NCBI GenBank assembly: GCA_941918925.1 | Contig: OW799237.1 | Location: forward strand, 16,225,201-16,289,200 | DNA: 64,000 nucleotides | Direction: 5' to 3' | Source: Phyto melanocephala | Taxonomy: Eukaryota > Arthropoda > Insecta > Diptera > Rhinophoridae | Shown here: positions 48,377 through 59,777 of the stretch, one piece after another | How the letters are laid out: each line of letters opens with the position of its first letter | Numbering within the stretch: the stretch's first letter is position 1 | Program-made: the position numbers and the translations under genes | The notes under the pieces: model-generated | The model's database searches: none | What the model was told of the DNA's origin: nothing | Seen by the model: the letters and a program-made list of their open reading frames with translations, nothing else

Positions 48377-49093
48377 TTAGCTAATACCCGGTGTGCTTCG
48401 CCACCATCGTAATGAAAAAAAAAAATTTATAGTTCAAAAATATATTTATTTTGCAAGTTCCACGCCTACTATTACTAAATCAACCATTTCTAATTCAAAT
48501 ATTCATATAGACGTCAAAGTGTCTCTTGCAAAATTTGGGTACTCTTACTATTATCGCTTCCCAGATATACGAATTTTTTGTATTTAATTCACACGACAAG
48601 TGCCACGCCTACTATTACTAAAGCATCCATTTCTTATCATAATAGTCTTATAAATGTCAAAGCTTCTGGTGCAAAATTTGGGTACTCTAGCTGTTATCGC
48701 TTCCCGAATATACGAATTTTAGTATTCAATTGCTATGAGAGCTGCCACGCCCACCATTTCTAATGTACCCAATTTTTCCAGAAATGTTAGTTTGGGTGTC
48801 AAAGTTGCTCTTGCAAAATTTTAGTACTTTAATCGACATCGTTTTCCAAATATACGAAATTTAGTATTTAATTTATGTGGCCATGCCTACTATTAAAAGT
48901 CCGCCCAATTTTTATCCAAATGTTCGTGTGGATGTCAAAGTTTACCGTACTTAATTTGAAGACTCTAGCTGCATTAACTTTCGTGACATACAGAAAGATT
49001 CTGTGAAAATTTCAAGAAAATCGGTTCAGCCGTTTAACCGTCTATAAAGCACTAACAAACATACAAACTCACATTGATTTTTATATATATAGA
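48377..49093 (-). mobile_element. 717-bp non-autonomous Helitron
   Basis: Read on the minus strand it starts TCTATATATATAAAAATC (49093) and ends CCGGGTATTAGCTAA (48377), the last base of the expected CTAG changed to A, with host A and T on the outer sides. The 5' part has CGGCTGAACCGATTTTCTTG. The interior has four units of about 133-144 bp centred on CCACGCC(T/C)AC (48462, 48602, 48735, 48879). This is the same design as the Helitron at 33224, but with a different unit. There is no RepHel gene. Confidence 0.82.
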
Positions 49094-49409
49094 TTTTTTA
49101 TTTATAAGAATTATTGCAGCTGACAAAACTATTCCTTATCATAGCCAAAAATAGGTTTTGGGAAAATATTTTTTGCACAACCATCCCCACCCCCTTTTAA
49201 AACACGCTTTTTAAAATGCAGAAGAGCATTGAACTATTTCTTCCATACAGGTGGAGATGCAGCTTTTTTATCCCCCTAGATCCTCGCTTGTTTCTGAACT
49301 AATTAATAATTCATAGTGGGGTTTGATTTTCAGTCGGATTTTTTATTTTTTTTATTTTTTTTTTTTTAATATCACGCATGACATGTGTATATCAAACTTT
49401 TTTATTATT
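49094..49409. other. Spacer without a recognisable gene
   Basis: AT-rich DNA with a T-rich run near 49340-49370; nothing else is visible. Confidence 0.5.
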
Positions 49410-49810
49410 TTTATTTAAAATCGTTTGGCAAATCCTCATGAAAATACGCACACCAAAACAGCGTCTCCAAATTGTTCAACTGTATTAGAAAAACAGCGTT
49501 CGGTAAGAAATGTTTTTCGTGCGATTCAAGGAACATATGGTTACGCTTTATCGTGAAATTTTGTTTAGTAATGAAGCACACATCTATGTCAAATGATACG
49601 TTAATAAACAAAATTGCCGGATATGGGAATACCAACAGCTACGACTGTATCCATTAAAATCTATGGTATGGTTTTTGGGTTGGCCAAAAATGAGACAAAT
49701 CAGAATGTTACCATCAATGGTTATCTCGGTGAGCTCTTATTGCAACAAGATGGCGCTGGACTTGTTAAGAAATCATTTCGGTGACCACCTATATCGTGCA
49801 CATCTTTAAA
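49410..49810 (+). pseudogene. Mariner-like transposase, broken
   Basis: The plus strand reads TPKQRLQIVQLY (about 49450-49485), then a stop, and NVFRAIQGTYG in a shifted frame, the N-terminal HTH. Next come EAHIYVK, YVNKQNCRIW (about 49605-49635), LKSMVWFLG, NETNQNVTINGYLGEL (about 49690-49740), LQQDGAGLVKKSFR (second catalytic aspartate in QQDGA) and HFGDHLYR. The order matches insect mariner-like transposases, but linkers are deleted and about 130 residues remain of some 340. No terminal repeats were found. Confidence 0.83.
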
Positions 49811-50232
49811 ACTATTTATCTGGAAATATATATATAAAGGCCTAGGAATAAGCCATCTAAGATTAACGCTTTGGAAAACAACATTGGTCGTGTTATTCTT
49901 AAGTAATAAGCTGCTATGCTAGAACAAGTGACCCAAAATTGGACCTTTCGAATGGTCGTAGCCCACATTTTCATGATATCATTTTTTTAAACAGTAAATC
50001 CCATTAATTGGTCATTAAGTCGATAGTAAAAATTTTATGTGTTTGATTTTGCATTATAAATCAAACCTCACGTTTAATCAGTCAATACTTATAATATCAT
50101 TACAAGTAATTTTAAATATATAAAACAATGCTGCAATTTAAGTTACTTTACTTTTTTCAGCTGTGCATAAGTCAAAGTCATGATTATGCTGCCCATAATA
50201 AGGAAAAAAAAAAATATTTTTTTATTTTTTAC
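49811..50232. other. AT-rich spacer without a recognisable gene
   Basis: No coding similarity or paired ends are seen between the mariner-like relic and the MITE fragment that follows. Confidence 0.5.
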
Positions 50233-50420
50233 AGACCCGGTGGACTCATTTGATCGATTATGCTGACAAAAAAAAATCATGAAGAGTACGAAATGCATTT
50301 TGATTTGAAAGCCAATTTTGTAAAAGTCTGCAACAGTCTTAACGGGCTGCTTAAGGTTGGGCAGAAAACGTTAAGATGTGACTAACAGTTAACATCGTCC
50401 ATTATGGTTAGACCACACTC
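50233..50420 (-). mobile_element. Fragment of the mariner-type MITE found in family A
   Basis: TGATCGATTATGCTGACAAA, GAAATGCATTTTGATTTGAA and GCCAATTTTGTAAAAGTC match the HTH segment of the passenger MITE (compare about 18900-18990 and the inverse of 63090-63180). The piece is not inside an A element, so either the MITE also inserted elsewhere or this descends from its autonomous parent. Confidence 0.68.
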
Positions 50421-52849
50421 TGTATTTAAAACCTGATTCAGAAAGTCACAAAATGAAAAAATATAATTTGTTGGGTATTAGAGTTATATTTCTTAAGGCC
50501 AGTTTAGAAGCCAGTTTGTAGAAGCAAAATGTGATGAAATTCGCTAAATTTTAAGCTCTGGGTGAAAAAACTTTAATTAAAAATCTCATGATTATGATTT
50601 GTGAAACATTTTTAATTTTACTTCATGGTGTAGCTACATGTTACATTTTGAATTTTCACTCTGCTAAAACGAACGCAGTAACTCTTATTAATAGATCCGA
50701 CAAAATATCTCAAATAAGCCTCCAACATAAGACTAATGTCAAAATAATTGAAATTTGAAAGACAAAAAAAAATAAATTTCATTAATTTGCTATTTAGCTG
50801 GCCACTGCTATACATTAAAAAAAATAATAACATTTTAAACAGGGGCATTTTGATTTAGTTTCTAAGAAATTAAAATACATCAAGCTCTTTAAGTGAAATT
50901 TTTTTTTAAATCAATACTTATTCTATGAATATGAGAACTACTTCATTTAGCACAACATTTTAAATGAGCACTCATATTTACACAAGTACAACTTACAATT
51001 TATGCGTAGTTTAATAAAATATTTTTCTGCTAAATCTATCAATTTAAATTTACAACAATCATGTTGTCAATGCGGGTTTTTTAGAATTTTTATTTTGTGT
51101 TCAGCATGAAATTTACAACCAGATTCATAAAGATAATTATTGAGTGACCACTTCTAAAGCAATCAAAAGAGCAGGCTGCATCTAACAAACTATAAAACGA
51201 ATAATGTCCATCATGTATGTACACAGAGGAAAAAAACCAGGCAGTGGATCTAAAATTTCAACAAATCTCTCTTTGGTTGTTGGTGTGTAAAATATAAATA
51301 TTTTTTTGTATTTTGTCATGGGGACAAATATTTAATTGTAAGCGAAACCTCTATTATCTAGTTCTAAAGTCTGAATAAAGAGAGTGTTATGGGAGTGTGT
51401 TTGCTTGGGTGTATAGTCCGTTCGTATGAGAAGTTGCAGTGCATTTTGTCAAAGGTTAATAAACGTTGATATTTATTTATGTATTTTTATGAAGTAGTAG
51501 TAGTTATTGTTGTTTTTTTATTGCACTTCAGCTGCTGGTTGCGCTCATTCTTATATTTATTGTCGTAGTTTTTGTTGTTTATGACCATCGCCGGTATGTA
51601 ACGCTTCGTTGGTGTTGATAACTTTGTAAATGAGAAATATCAACAACATTCGTAATTAATGTTTTAGAATGAATAAAGTAACATGCGCTTGCATTCATAA
51701 AAGAATAAGTTGTAAAAATGATATAAACTGTTAACATTTCTGTAAAATATTTCGGGGCAAAAATTTGCATTTTTAAGGGTAAAAACACAAACATACATGC
51801 ATATTTGTTTAATATTAAGAAGACATTAATTGAATTATTAAAAAAATAAAAGTCTTTATACATACATATGATTATACAGATGTTAATAAGAATGTAAAGT
51901 TAGAAAAAAAAAAAGAAATTATATCATAAAATTTTATTTGATACCGGATAGAAATAATGTATATAATAAATAATAATTAAATGGACTACATATAGATAGA
52001 TACATATGAACTTACGTCCATATATTATATGTATGTATGTATAAGCTGCAAAGTTTTTTTAAGTTCGAAAAAAAGAAAAAAAAATTTATAAAAAATTTTG
52101 TTTGCCTATAAATAATAAATATGTATATTTATATTATTTTTTATTAATTTAAAGAAATATCGGTGTTTTCAGAAATTCGAACATTGATTTTTTCTAAAAA
52201 TCAAAAAATTATTAAATTTTATTGAACACTTATGATTTATATTGCAAAATATAAAGTTTTTTATATGTTCGAAAATTCGAAATTAAGTTCGAAAATTTTC
52301 TAAGTACGCAAAATTATTATTAGCAACTAAAATATTACAAATATATTAAAGTTAATCAAATAATAAAAAATTGAAGTTATTTTTTAAATTCGAATATGAA
52401 AATTATAAGCAATATTTTGGAACTTATTATATTATTGTGCATAATTTTATTAATACATATATCAATATCATAAGAATTTCTTACATATATGTATTTAAAT
52501 ATTAGAACTTTACAATTTTGGATGACCGTAGCAATGTTTCTATGATTTTCGATATTCGAAGATGGATATTCAAGTCAAATTCTACAATGCTTGTATTTTC
52601 CTACAATATTATACACATGACGTTTAAAATTAAAATTTTTTTAAAGTTCGGATTTTCAAACTTGTATTCAAGAATTAGAATATATAATGTTCGAAAACAT
52701 TGTATATATAGACAAAAATATTTAAACCTTAAAAATTAGGAATACATAAAGAATTTTTTAATCTGCATACAATAGTTTAAGATTTTTTTTTTTTTTGTCA
52801 TCAAATCAACCATATGACATTAATATAAGAGGGACATAATTGGTAACTA
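50421..52849. other. AT-rich stretch; cluster of TTCGAA words
   Basis: No gene is seen. From about 52050 to 52700 the word TTCGAA or TTCGAAAA recurs seven or more times in both orientations, perhaps a decayed element with subterminal repeats. TATG repeats lie near 52030-52045. Confidence 0.5.
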
Positions 52850-54157
52850 ATCGGCAATGTTATAAGCCAAAATTTTTTCAAACTTCTTAATGGTTTTTGA
52901 ACAAATTTTTATTACAAATTTTAAGCCTTAATCTCCGAAATTTTTTCCAAAAAAACTAACAAATCTATTAAAATTAACTGAGATATAAGCACCAGAGTAC
53001 ACTGCATGGGTGTTTTTCCTAAAAGTTTATAAACGGAAATCGATATTTTTCAGTTTCTATACAACCAAGAGAGACTGTATGGGGAATCAAATGAAAGGGC
53101 TTGAGTATTAAAATATAGTTAGAAATAAAAAGAAAACAAGTAAGAGCGCTATATTCGGCCGTGCCGAATCTTAATACCCTTCACAACGTGAAGTCATGCA
53201 ATAACAGTGGTTTGTGTCACCATTCATACCATATGAAATACGTACATACATATAAAAACAAACATACATAAAAACGTCCCATTGTAAAATTATAAATTCA
53301 CGTATGAATGTTAAAAAAAACAAAAAAAAAAAATTAAAAAAAAAAGTTAAAAAAAAAATAATAATAAAAATATAAATAATATATTAAATAAAAAATAAAA
53401 AAATAAAATAAAAAAAAATTTAAAAAAAATTAAAAAAAAATTTTTTTGGCTCAGCTGGGATTCGATGCCACGTTTTCTCTAACCAGTATACACGTTTGTA
53501 TGTATGTATGTTGTTGTTGTAATGTTGCTTTTGTGAAAAAAAAATCGAGGTGGTCGTGGGTTTTTGTTCATATCTCAGTTGTTTTTGTACCGATGTTTCT
53601 GATTTTCAATACCGTTCTACTCCCGAATATTTCTGATATTTTCATGCTTTACCCGGGTCCAACCTATGTCGGGGGGCTTCAAAAAGTTGATTTCAACATA
53701 CACACGGACAGACGGACAGACTGACAGACTGACAGAGCTTAATCGACTCCCCTATTCATAAGCTTTCAGAAAATATATACTTTATGGGGTCGGAAATGAA
53801 AATTGTAGAAATTTCACACGGAATGACAAACCTATATATACCCTTTTTCACTGTGTGAAGGGTATAAAAATCGTAAATGGCATCCTAGATTAAATGGCGA
53901 CTATATGAGTCAAATATTGTAGTTACGGCTTTGTCCCCTTTAACCCCCACAATATTGATATCAGATATGGCATGACTAGTAGAATACAGTTAACTGTGTA
54001 AAAATTCAAAATTATAGATGGCGTTGGAAAAAATAAAGAAAATGGCGTATTATATGAAATCTAAGATCTAGGCTTAGCTACGATGTAGTATTTTTGCATA
54101 CATGATGGTGAAGGGTATTATCAGACTTAGCACGATCGAATATATCGCTCTTACTTG
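52850..54157 (+). mobile_element. Family C INE-1-like element split by a B element
   Basis: The left part (about 52850-53136) matches C: AAATCGATATTTTTCAGT, CAAATGAAAGGGCTTGAG. The right part (53867-54157) continues with AAATGGCATCCTAGATTAAA, AGATGGCGTTGG, ATGATGGTGAAGGGTATTAT, a decayed hairpin and CTCTTACTTG (54157). The 5' TATACCC end is missing or eroded. Confidence 0.72.
53137..53866 (-). mobile_element. Full-length family B element inserted in C
   Basis: It is in reverse orientation from CAAGTAAGAGCGCTATATTC with the hairpin ATTCGGCCGTGCCGAAT, through CCCTTCACAACGTGAAGTC, an A-rich tract (about 53315-53445), CAGCTGGGATTCGATGCC, CCTATGTCGGGGGGCTTC, ACGGACAGACGGACAG and the inverse 5' end CACTGTGTGAAGGGTATA (53866). 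It is fairly well preserved and disrupts a C element, so it is younger than C. Confidence 0.88.
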
Positions 54158-56250
54158 TTTTATTTAATGTTATAAATTTATATCCAACATCTTTCTCAAT
54201 AATTTTTTTTAAAGTTATTTATACCAGTTGGCAATGGTATATCTTTAGTCAAAAAACTTTTCAAAATCTATATTTTAGTTTTTATAACCAATATTTTTAA
54301 TGCGCGGCTATCCATCCGTTTGTGTGTCTAACCCTTTGATTTCATACAATTTAGCTATTGACCACCGGCTAATGAACTGTGCAAGAAGAAGAGGATAGTA
54401 TGGAGGAAGAGAAAAAAAAAATAATAAAAAAGCTGATAATTTATGAGCTCAATTTCATATTTTTTGGGGAGTCTTCTTTAACTGCTATGCTGACTGGTGC
54501 TGTCTGGTATTGGCATTAAACTCTAAAGCTTTTTTCTGTCATATTTTCTGTTAAACTTTGTTGCTTCATTTATATAGTTTTTATTTTCTGCTTTATGGCC
54601 AACTATAAAAAACTACCAAAATATATTTATACATATTTTGTTTTAAATTTTATGCCGGCATTTGGTTTTTTGATTTGTAGTTTATCCTTTTTTTGTGTAA
54701 TTTTTTTTCTGTCTGCTATTTGTATCAGTTGCAGTTGTACAAATATGTATTTGGACATCATTTTTCTCTCGATGTTTTTGGTTTATGCCTTCCAAAAATT
54801 ATTTATATTTGTATACGAATAGTTTTCAAATACAATATAAATCTGTATTTGTCTGTTTTGAAAAAAAAAAAGGATTAAAAAAACTTAAACAATATTTTAG
54901 CGTAATTTTTTTAAAGGCCAATAATACATTTATTTGTATTTTTGCTAAATTTGAAATGTCTCTAAAAAAACTTTAAATTAAATCGTTTAATGCTTGTTAG
55001 GATATATACAGAAAATTTTTTTTATTTATTTCAAATTTATCGCAAATTTGATAAATCATGATATATGGTCAACAAAATAAATAATTTGATCAATTTAAAG
55101 AAAAGTTAGGACAGTACGGAAAAAGTTCACATACGTCACTATTTAAAAAATTATAACAAAGTTATAGCTTTACTCTTTTTTAAATGCACGAAAGGTTAAT
55201 GTGGTAAAATCCTAAAGTAAAATTGTGGTTTTTTGAGCATTTTTGTACCAAACTCTTCTGGGTTTACTACAGAATGTCGCTTGCTTTTTAAGACGGTCTA
55301 CCAACTTCATTCGAGCCTCTACTCTTAGTGGGGTACAGCCAAACAAATTTGTAAAAAGAGTTCATAACAGCTAATGTGTGATTGTTTTGCTTTCGGGAAG
55401 ATTCTATCGATTCTTTATGATTGGGATAGTATTGATGTATTTAAGTAATGATGTATTCAATTTATCACTAGAACTAAGAAAGCCTTTTTTCTTATCTCTT
55501 TTCGCCACGAAAATTGCATGGAGCTCGTGATTGCTATTATTTTGATATTTATATTTTTGTATAAAATCTCGAGTTTCTTATAGTGGACATTGTATAAACA
55601 ATTTTTTATTAGATTTCTTACTGTTTTGACCCATTCCTGTTGCATTTGTGCTTGGTTTAACTGGTGTGCTAGAGAATTTTTAATCATTTGGAATCTACGT
55701 GCCTCAATTTTGATCCTCATCTATGCTCTATTTGGTAATTAAATTCCTGTATACAGCCATTACTTGTACATATATACATAAATATATGTCTTCATTTTAA
55801 AATTTGTTTATGTGTACACAACTAGTCTGCTTGATTGATGCCTGTCAAATCTGTCAGTTCTTATTATTCTACTTTATTTAAAATATATGTGTGAAACACT
55901 TCCTATTTCTTTTTTTTTTTTAAATTTTATATACATATTGCAGTAAGTACACATTTACATTACAAACATGTGTGATTTATTCTAAAACCAGTCTAATGTA
56001 CATAGGTGTTTGATGATTTCTCCTAATATGACCCACATCTTCCGGCAGCACATTTCAAAAGATTTTGGATTTTTAAAGATCTGTTATAAATCACTATGAA
56101 TATTTGATAGTTGTGAGGTTTTTAAAATATTTTGAATCAAAATTTAATAGTTATGATATTTCTACCATAATTAATGAATGAATTGAATATAAATTGGACT
56201 TCTTCCATTTTAAGTTCGAAAAATCATGAAAAAGAAATTTTTGACTTCAC
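54158..56250. other. Stretch without a recognised gene
   Basis: It contains overlapping AT-driven frames at 54595-54976, a possible eroded repeat at 54215-54370, and one less AT-driven minus-strand frame at 55457-55720, listed separately. Confidence 0.5.
55457..55720 (-). CDS. Unrecognised 87-codon frame
   Basis: I do not recognise this frame. It is basic and glutamine/lysine-rich (MRIKIEARRFQMIKNSLAHQ at the start; NQAQMQQEWVKTVRNLIKN in the middle), with heptad-like spacing that could form a helical or coiled segment of about 45 residues. No signal peptide or membrane span is seen. Sequence on the same strand downstream (55260-55456) has stop-broken frames that look like continuing decayed coding sequence. 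It may be part of an old transposon gene, or chance. No neighbouring element ends were found. Confidence 0.2.
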   Translation of the reverse strand: MRIKIEARRFQMIKNSLAHQLNQAQMQQEWVKTVRNLIKNCLYNVHYKKLEILYKNINIKIIAITSSMQFSWRKEIRKKAFLVLVIN

Positions 56251-57435
56251 TTCACATTTTGTCATTGCGATTGTAACACCTCGCAATATCCATTTTAGAC
56301 CCCATAAAGTATATATTTTTTGAGTCGGGGTTTCATTTTATGACGATCTAAGTAGCTATGTCCATCCGTCTGTCCGTTCGTCTGTTGAAAGCACGTTAGA
56401 GGTCGCAGCAAAAAAGCTAGGGGGCTCAAATTTTACCAGAATCTTTCTTATAGACAAGGTTTGTTTGGAATTGAAAATGTGATAAATCGAAATATTAGGA
56501 AGAGAGTTATAGCTTGTAATTCAAGAGTAGGTCAAATAAACTATGTCTTTCCAACATCGAATAAAATGTAATTGTGTCCAAACGCATAAACGTAGAGCCT
56601 TGAGATTTTGAACGTATATTTCCCGAGTAAAAAAAATATTTTCCCCTGAAAATTGCTTAAATCTATTTATTAGAAAAGGAGTAATAGATCAAAATGTACG
56701 AAAATTTATACCGCACAGTGTATTTTTCGGAATATATAAGACTTAAAACGTTATATAACTGACAAAATTAGATGTATGATTCAGAAATTTTGCAAGCATT
56801 GCTTTTTATTCGAAGGTTTTGTACATATAGAAGATAAATGTGACACGCCCACCTCGCATAAAACGCTTTATCACAAATTCATATAATTTCTCTATGAATA
56901 AAGATTTTGAAATAATAAAGGACTCTATACTGAATTTGTTTGTAGAAACTTAATTGACAATTTTAAAGTAATCTAATTTAAAAGCTCATAAAACCTACAG
57001 AATTAGAGTTATGATGGTGAAATTTTGGGCATGTAGATTTCTAGTCAATGGCTTTTTTATGACAGATAATGAAGGTGACACACCTACTTTAACGCCTACC
57101 TCCCATATAACGCTTTATCTTAAATTTTTATAATTTCTCTATGGACAAAGATTTTGGAAAAATAAGGGACTCTATCTTGAAATATCTGAGTTCTATTTAT
57201 TAGCAGAAACTTTATTGACACGCCTACTTTAACGTCCACTTTCATTTAAAGGCTAAATTTACGAAAACATTTTACTAGCATATCATAGTTATACAGAGAA
57301 AGTGATGCATATCTTTGTATAAAGAGATTATTTCTTAGAGATTACAGTTAATAACAAAATAATAAATTTTGTGCTATAAAAGTACGCAAAATTGGTGGTG
57401 GGTATAAAAAATTCGAATATAGTGCTCTTATTTGC
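56251..57435 (+). mobile_element. Family A INE-1-like element without the MITE passenger
   Basis: The 5' TATACCC end is missing. The element is recognisable from CATTTTGTCATTGCGATTG, CCCATAAAGTATATATTTTT and CCGTCTGTCCGTTCGTCTG (about 56363), through ACGCCCACC and 'ACGCCTACTTTAACGCC' blocks to GGTGGTGGGTATA, AATTCGAATATAG and CTCTTATTTG (57435). The 3' hairpin has lost its centre. There is one and a half copies of the 288-bp-type unit rather than an array. At 57285-57310 it has the uninterrupted site that is filled by the mariner-type MITE in the other two A copies. Confidence 0.82.
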
Positions 57436-57511
57436 TATAAATATAACCGCCAGTTTTGTTGTCATTTTTGTTTATGTTTTTGGTTTTATATAAAATTTGT
57501 CACTTTGAAAC

Positions 57512-58593
57512 TAGGGTGATCGATTATTCGACTTTTTTAAGAAACCGGTTTTCAAATAGTTCGAAATTTAAAATTAAAAAAAAAACCGGTTGCTATTTTG
57601 AAAATTGAGAAAAAACCGGTTCGAATATATAAAATATAATATTTAGAGAAAAAATTAAAAAATATTGTAAAAAAATATTATAATTAAATTTATTTATAAA
57701 TATGAAATTTTTACAGTTTATATACATTTGGCTGCACAACTACGCAATAACGCAATAACTGACATGAATGCAGTTTAATAATCTGGTTTTAATTAGTTGA
57801 ATTTAAGGATAAAAGGTACCCTTAACAAGTAAAATAAATAAATACAATAAACTAATGCATAAATAAATAAGACTTTTTATAAGGCTGTTATAAATTTTTG
57901 TAGCTCCTTCTGTACATTTTTTAAATGTTTAATATATCTTTTAAACTAATATGCACTAACGTATTTTGTTTGAAATGATTTCTACAATTTTAAATACATT
58001 TTAAAGGCTAGGGAAAAAAATCTTTAAAATTTCATTTTAAAAATTCTTTCTTATACCCCTGACAGACATACAAATATAGACATAAACTAGCTTGTTCGAT
58101 GGTTTAATTGAAATTTAAGTTGACAGACACTAAATGCCATTAATTATAATTATGATCTGGAAGAAAAGATTATTGGTTCTTCTTTATTGTAACTACACTT
58201 TTTACCTAAAAGAGATCGATCAGCTAAGTTTATGCTTCAATTACCTTTAACTTTTAACGTAAGGTTTATATCCTACAAAAAAATAATATTTAAGCTCAAT
58301 TATTTTTCTTATTTTGCATTTGTTTTTTAAACAACAAATAAATTTCTTACAATATTATTGAGGAATATTTATTTTCTGATTTTTGGGAACTTTTCGCGTA
58401 CTAAATATTCTATGGTACGATTGGTTACAAAGATATATGGAAATAAACTTTAAAAAAATAAAAAACCGGCTTTTTCGGATAAAAAAACCGGTGTATTCGA
58501 TATTCGAAAAATCAACATTTAGAAAAAAAACGCTAGCTGAAAGAGGAAAAAACCGGGTTTTCCACCGGTTGTAAAACCGAGTCGATCACCCTA
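57512..58593. mobile_element. 1.08-kb non-autonomous hAT-type transposon
   Basis: The ends TAGGGTGATCGATT and (inverse) TAGGGTGATCGACT are flanked by the perfect 8-bp duplication TTTGAAAC (57504-57511 and 58594-58601). Both subterminal regions carry clustered AACCGG/CCGGTT words (about 57530, 57585 and 57613 on the left; about 58466, 58487, 58551 and 58565 on the right), as expected for hAT transposase-binding repeats. The interior is AT-rich with no transposase, so it depended on a partner. Confidence 0.87.
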
Positions 58594-58601
58594 TTTGAAA
58601 C

Positions 58602-59777
58602 CATGTTTATGATTAAAAACATTGTCTAAAGAAAAAAAATTCAATATGACACGTTTACGTTTTTATGGTAACGAATCCACCTTAATCTATTCGCTGTTAA
58701 ATATGCCCTGATATATAGAGTTGAATAAATTCCCTATCCTTTCGTCACACCCTGTATCATTCAAATTAATACAAAATTATCTTTAAAATAAAATATTTAG
58801 AGAATTATTTAAAATAATTAAATTTATAAAAATATATTTTCTAAGTTCGCATACCCACGCTCGTTTACGCTTAATTATTATACATAATATAAAAGAAAAA
58901 CAAAATGGAAAAAAAATATTTGAGTTATAACTACATATCGCTCAATATTTATGTATTTAAACAAAAATTAAAAGAAAACATAATTATGCACACACGTTTT
59001 CAATATAAAATTAAATATTTAACAAGAAAACATTGAAAAGAACTCTACTTAAAAAAACACATATACATAACTACGTGTACATATTTATGAACAATAAATA
59101 AATAAACAAATAAACTAAAATTATAAAAAAAAAATATTGTTAACATTATACACCTCGTGACAGCAATTACGCCGTGATATTGACAAGACACATGTTCGAA
59201 TGTTGATTTAGTATGTAGTGTTTGTAAAAAACACTAATAGATAAATATTTATTTATATAACGGTTTATTGTTTTTCATATCTATTAGATATTTGAACAAG
59301 ATAAATCAATTTTCCATCAATGTTATTTGCTACAATTGTCTTCCGCTGTTTGTGGCGTTAATTGTTTATACAAATACAAATGCATATGAGGAAGGGGTCA
59401 GGCCACAAGAAAGAAAAATCTAAATGAAAATGTTATAAATGTAACCAATAATTATGACATGTTAACTAATTGTTAAATAAATAAAATGTCTCTATAAATG
59501 CTAAGAAACGAATTATGACTTTGTGTTGTATTATCCAAAAAAAGTATGTTGGGAATATGTTGTTTGATTTTTATATTATAAGACCCCCGAAAAAAGTGAT
59601 GGAAAGAAGATGATTTGAACTAAATCCTAAAAAGAGAATAGTGAAGTATACAGTGTTATAACAACACAAGTGGTGTTAAAAAGTGGAAGCTGTTTGTTGT
59701 TGTAATTGATATCTTACTTAGCACCCTACAATGGGATGCTTAAAGCAATATTAAATTCTTTTTTTATCCCAAATTTT
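58602..59777. other. AT-rich stretch without a recognisable gene
   Basis: No coding similarity or paired ends are visible. Confidence 0.55.

Noticed and set aside
54595..54976. Three overlapping frames resembling membrane proteins
   Set aside because: They are T-rich chance frames that overlap each other in different phases, and no start context or domain supports any one.
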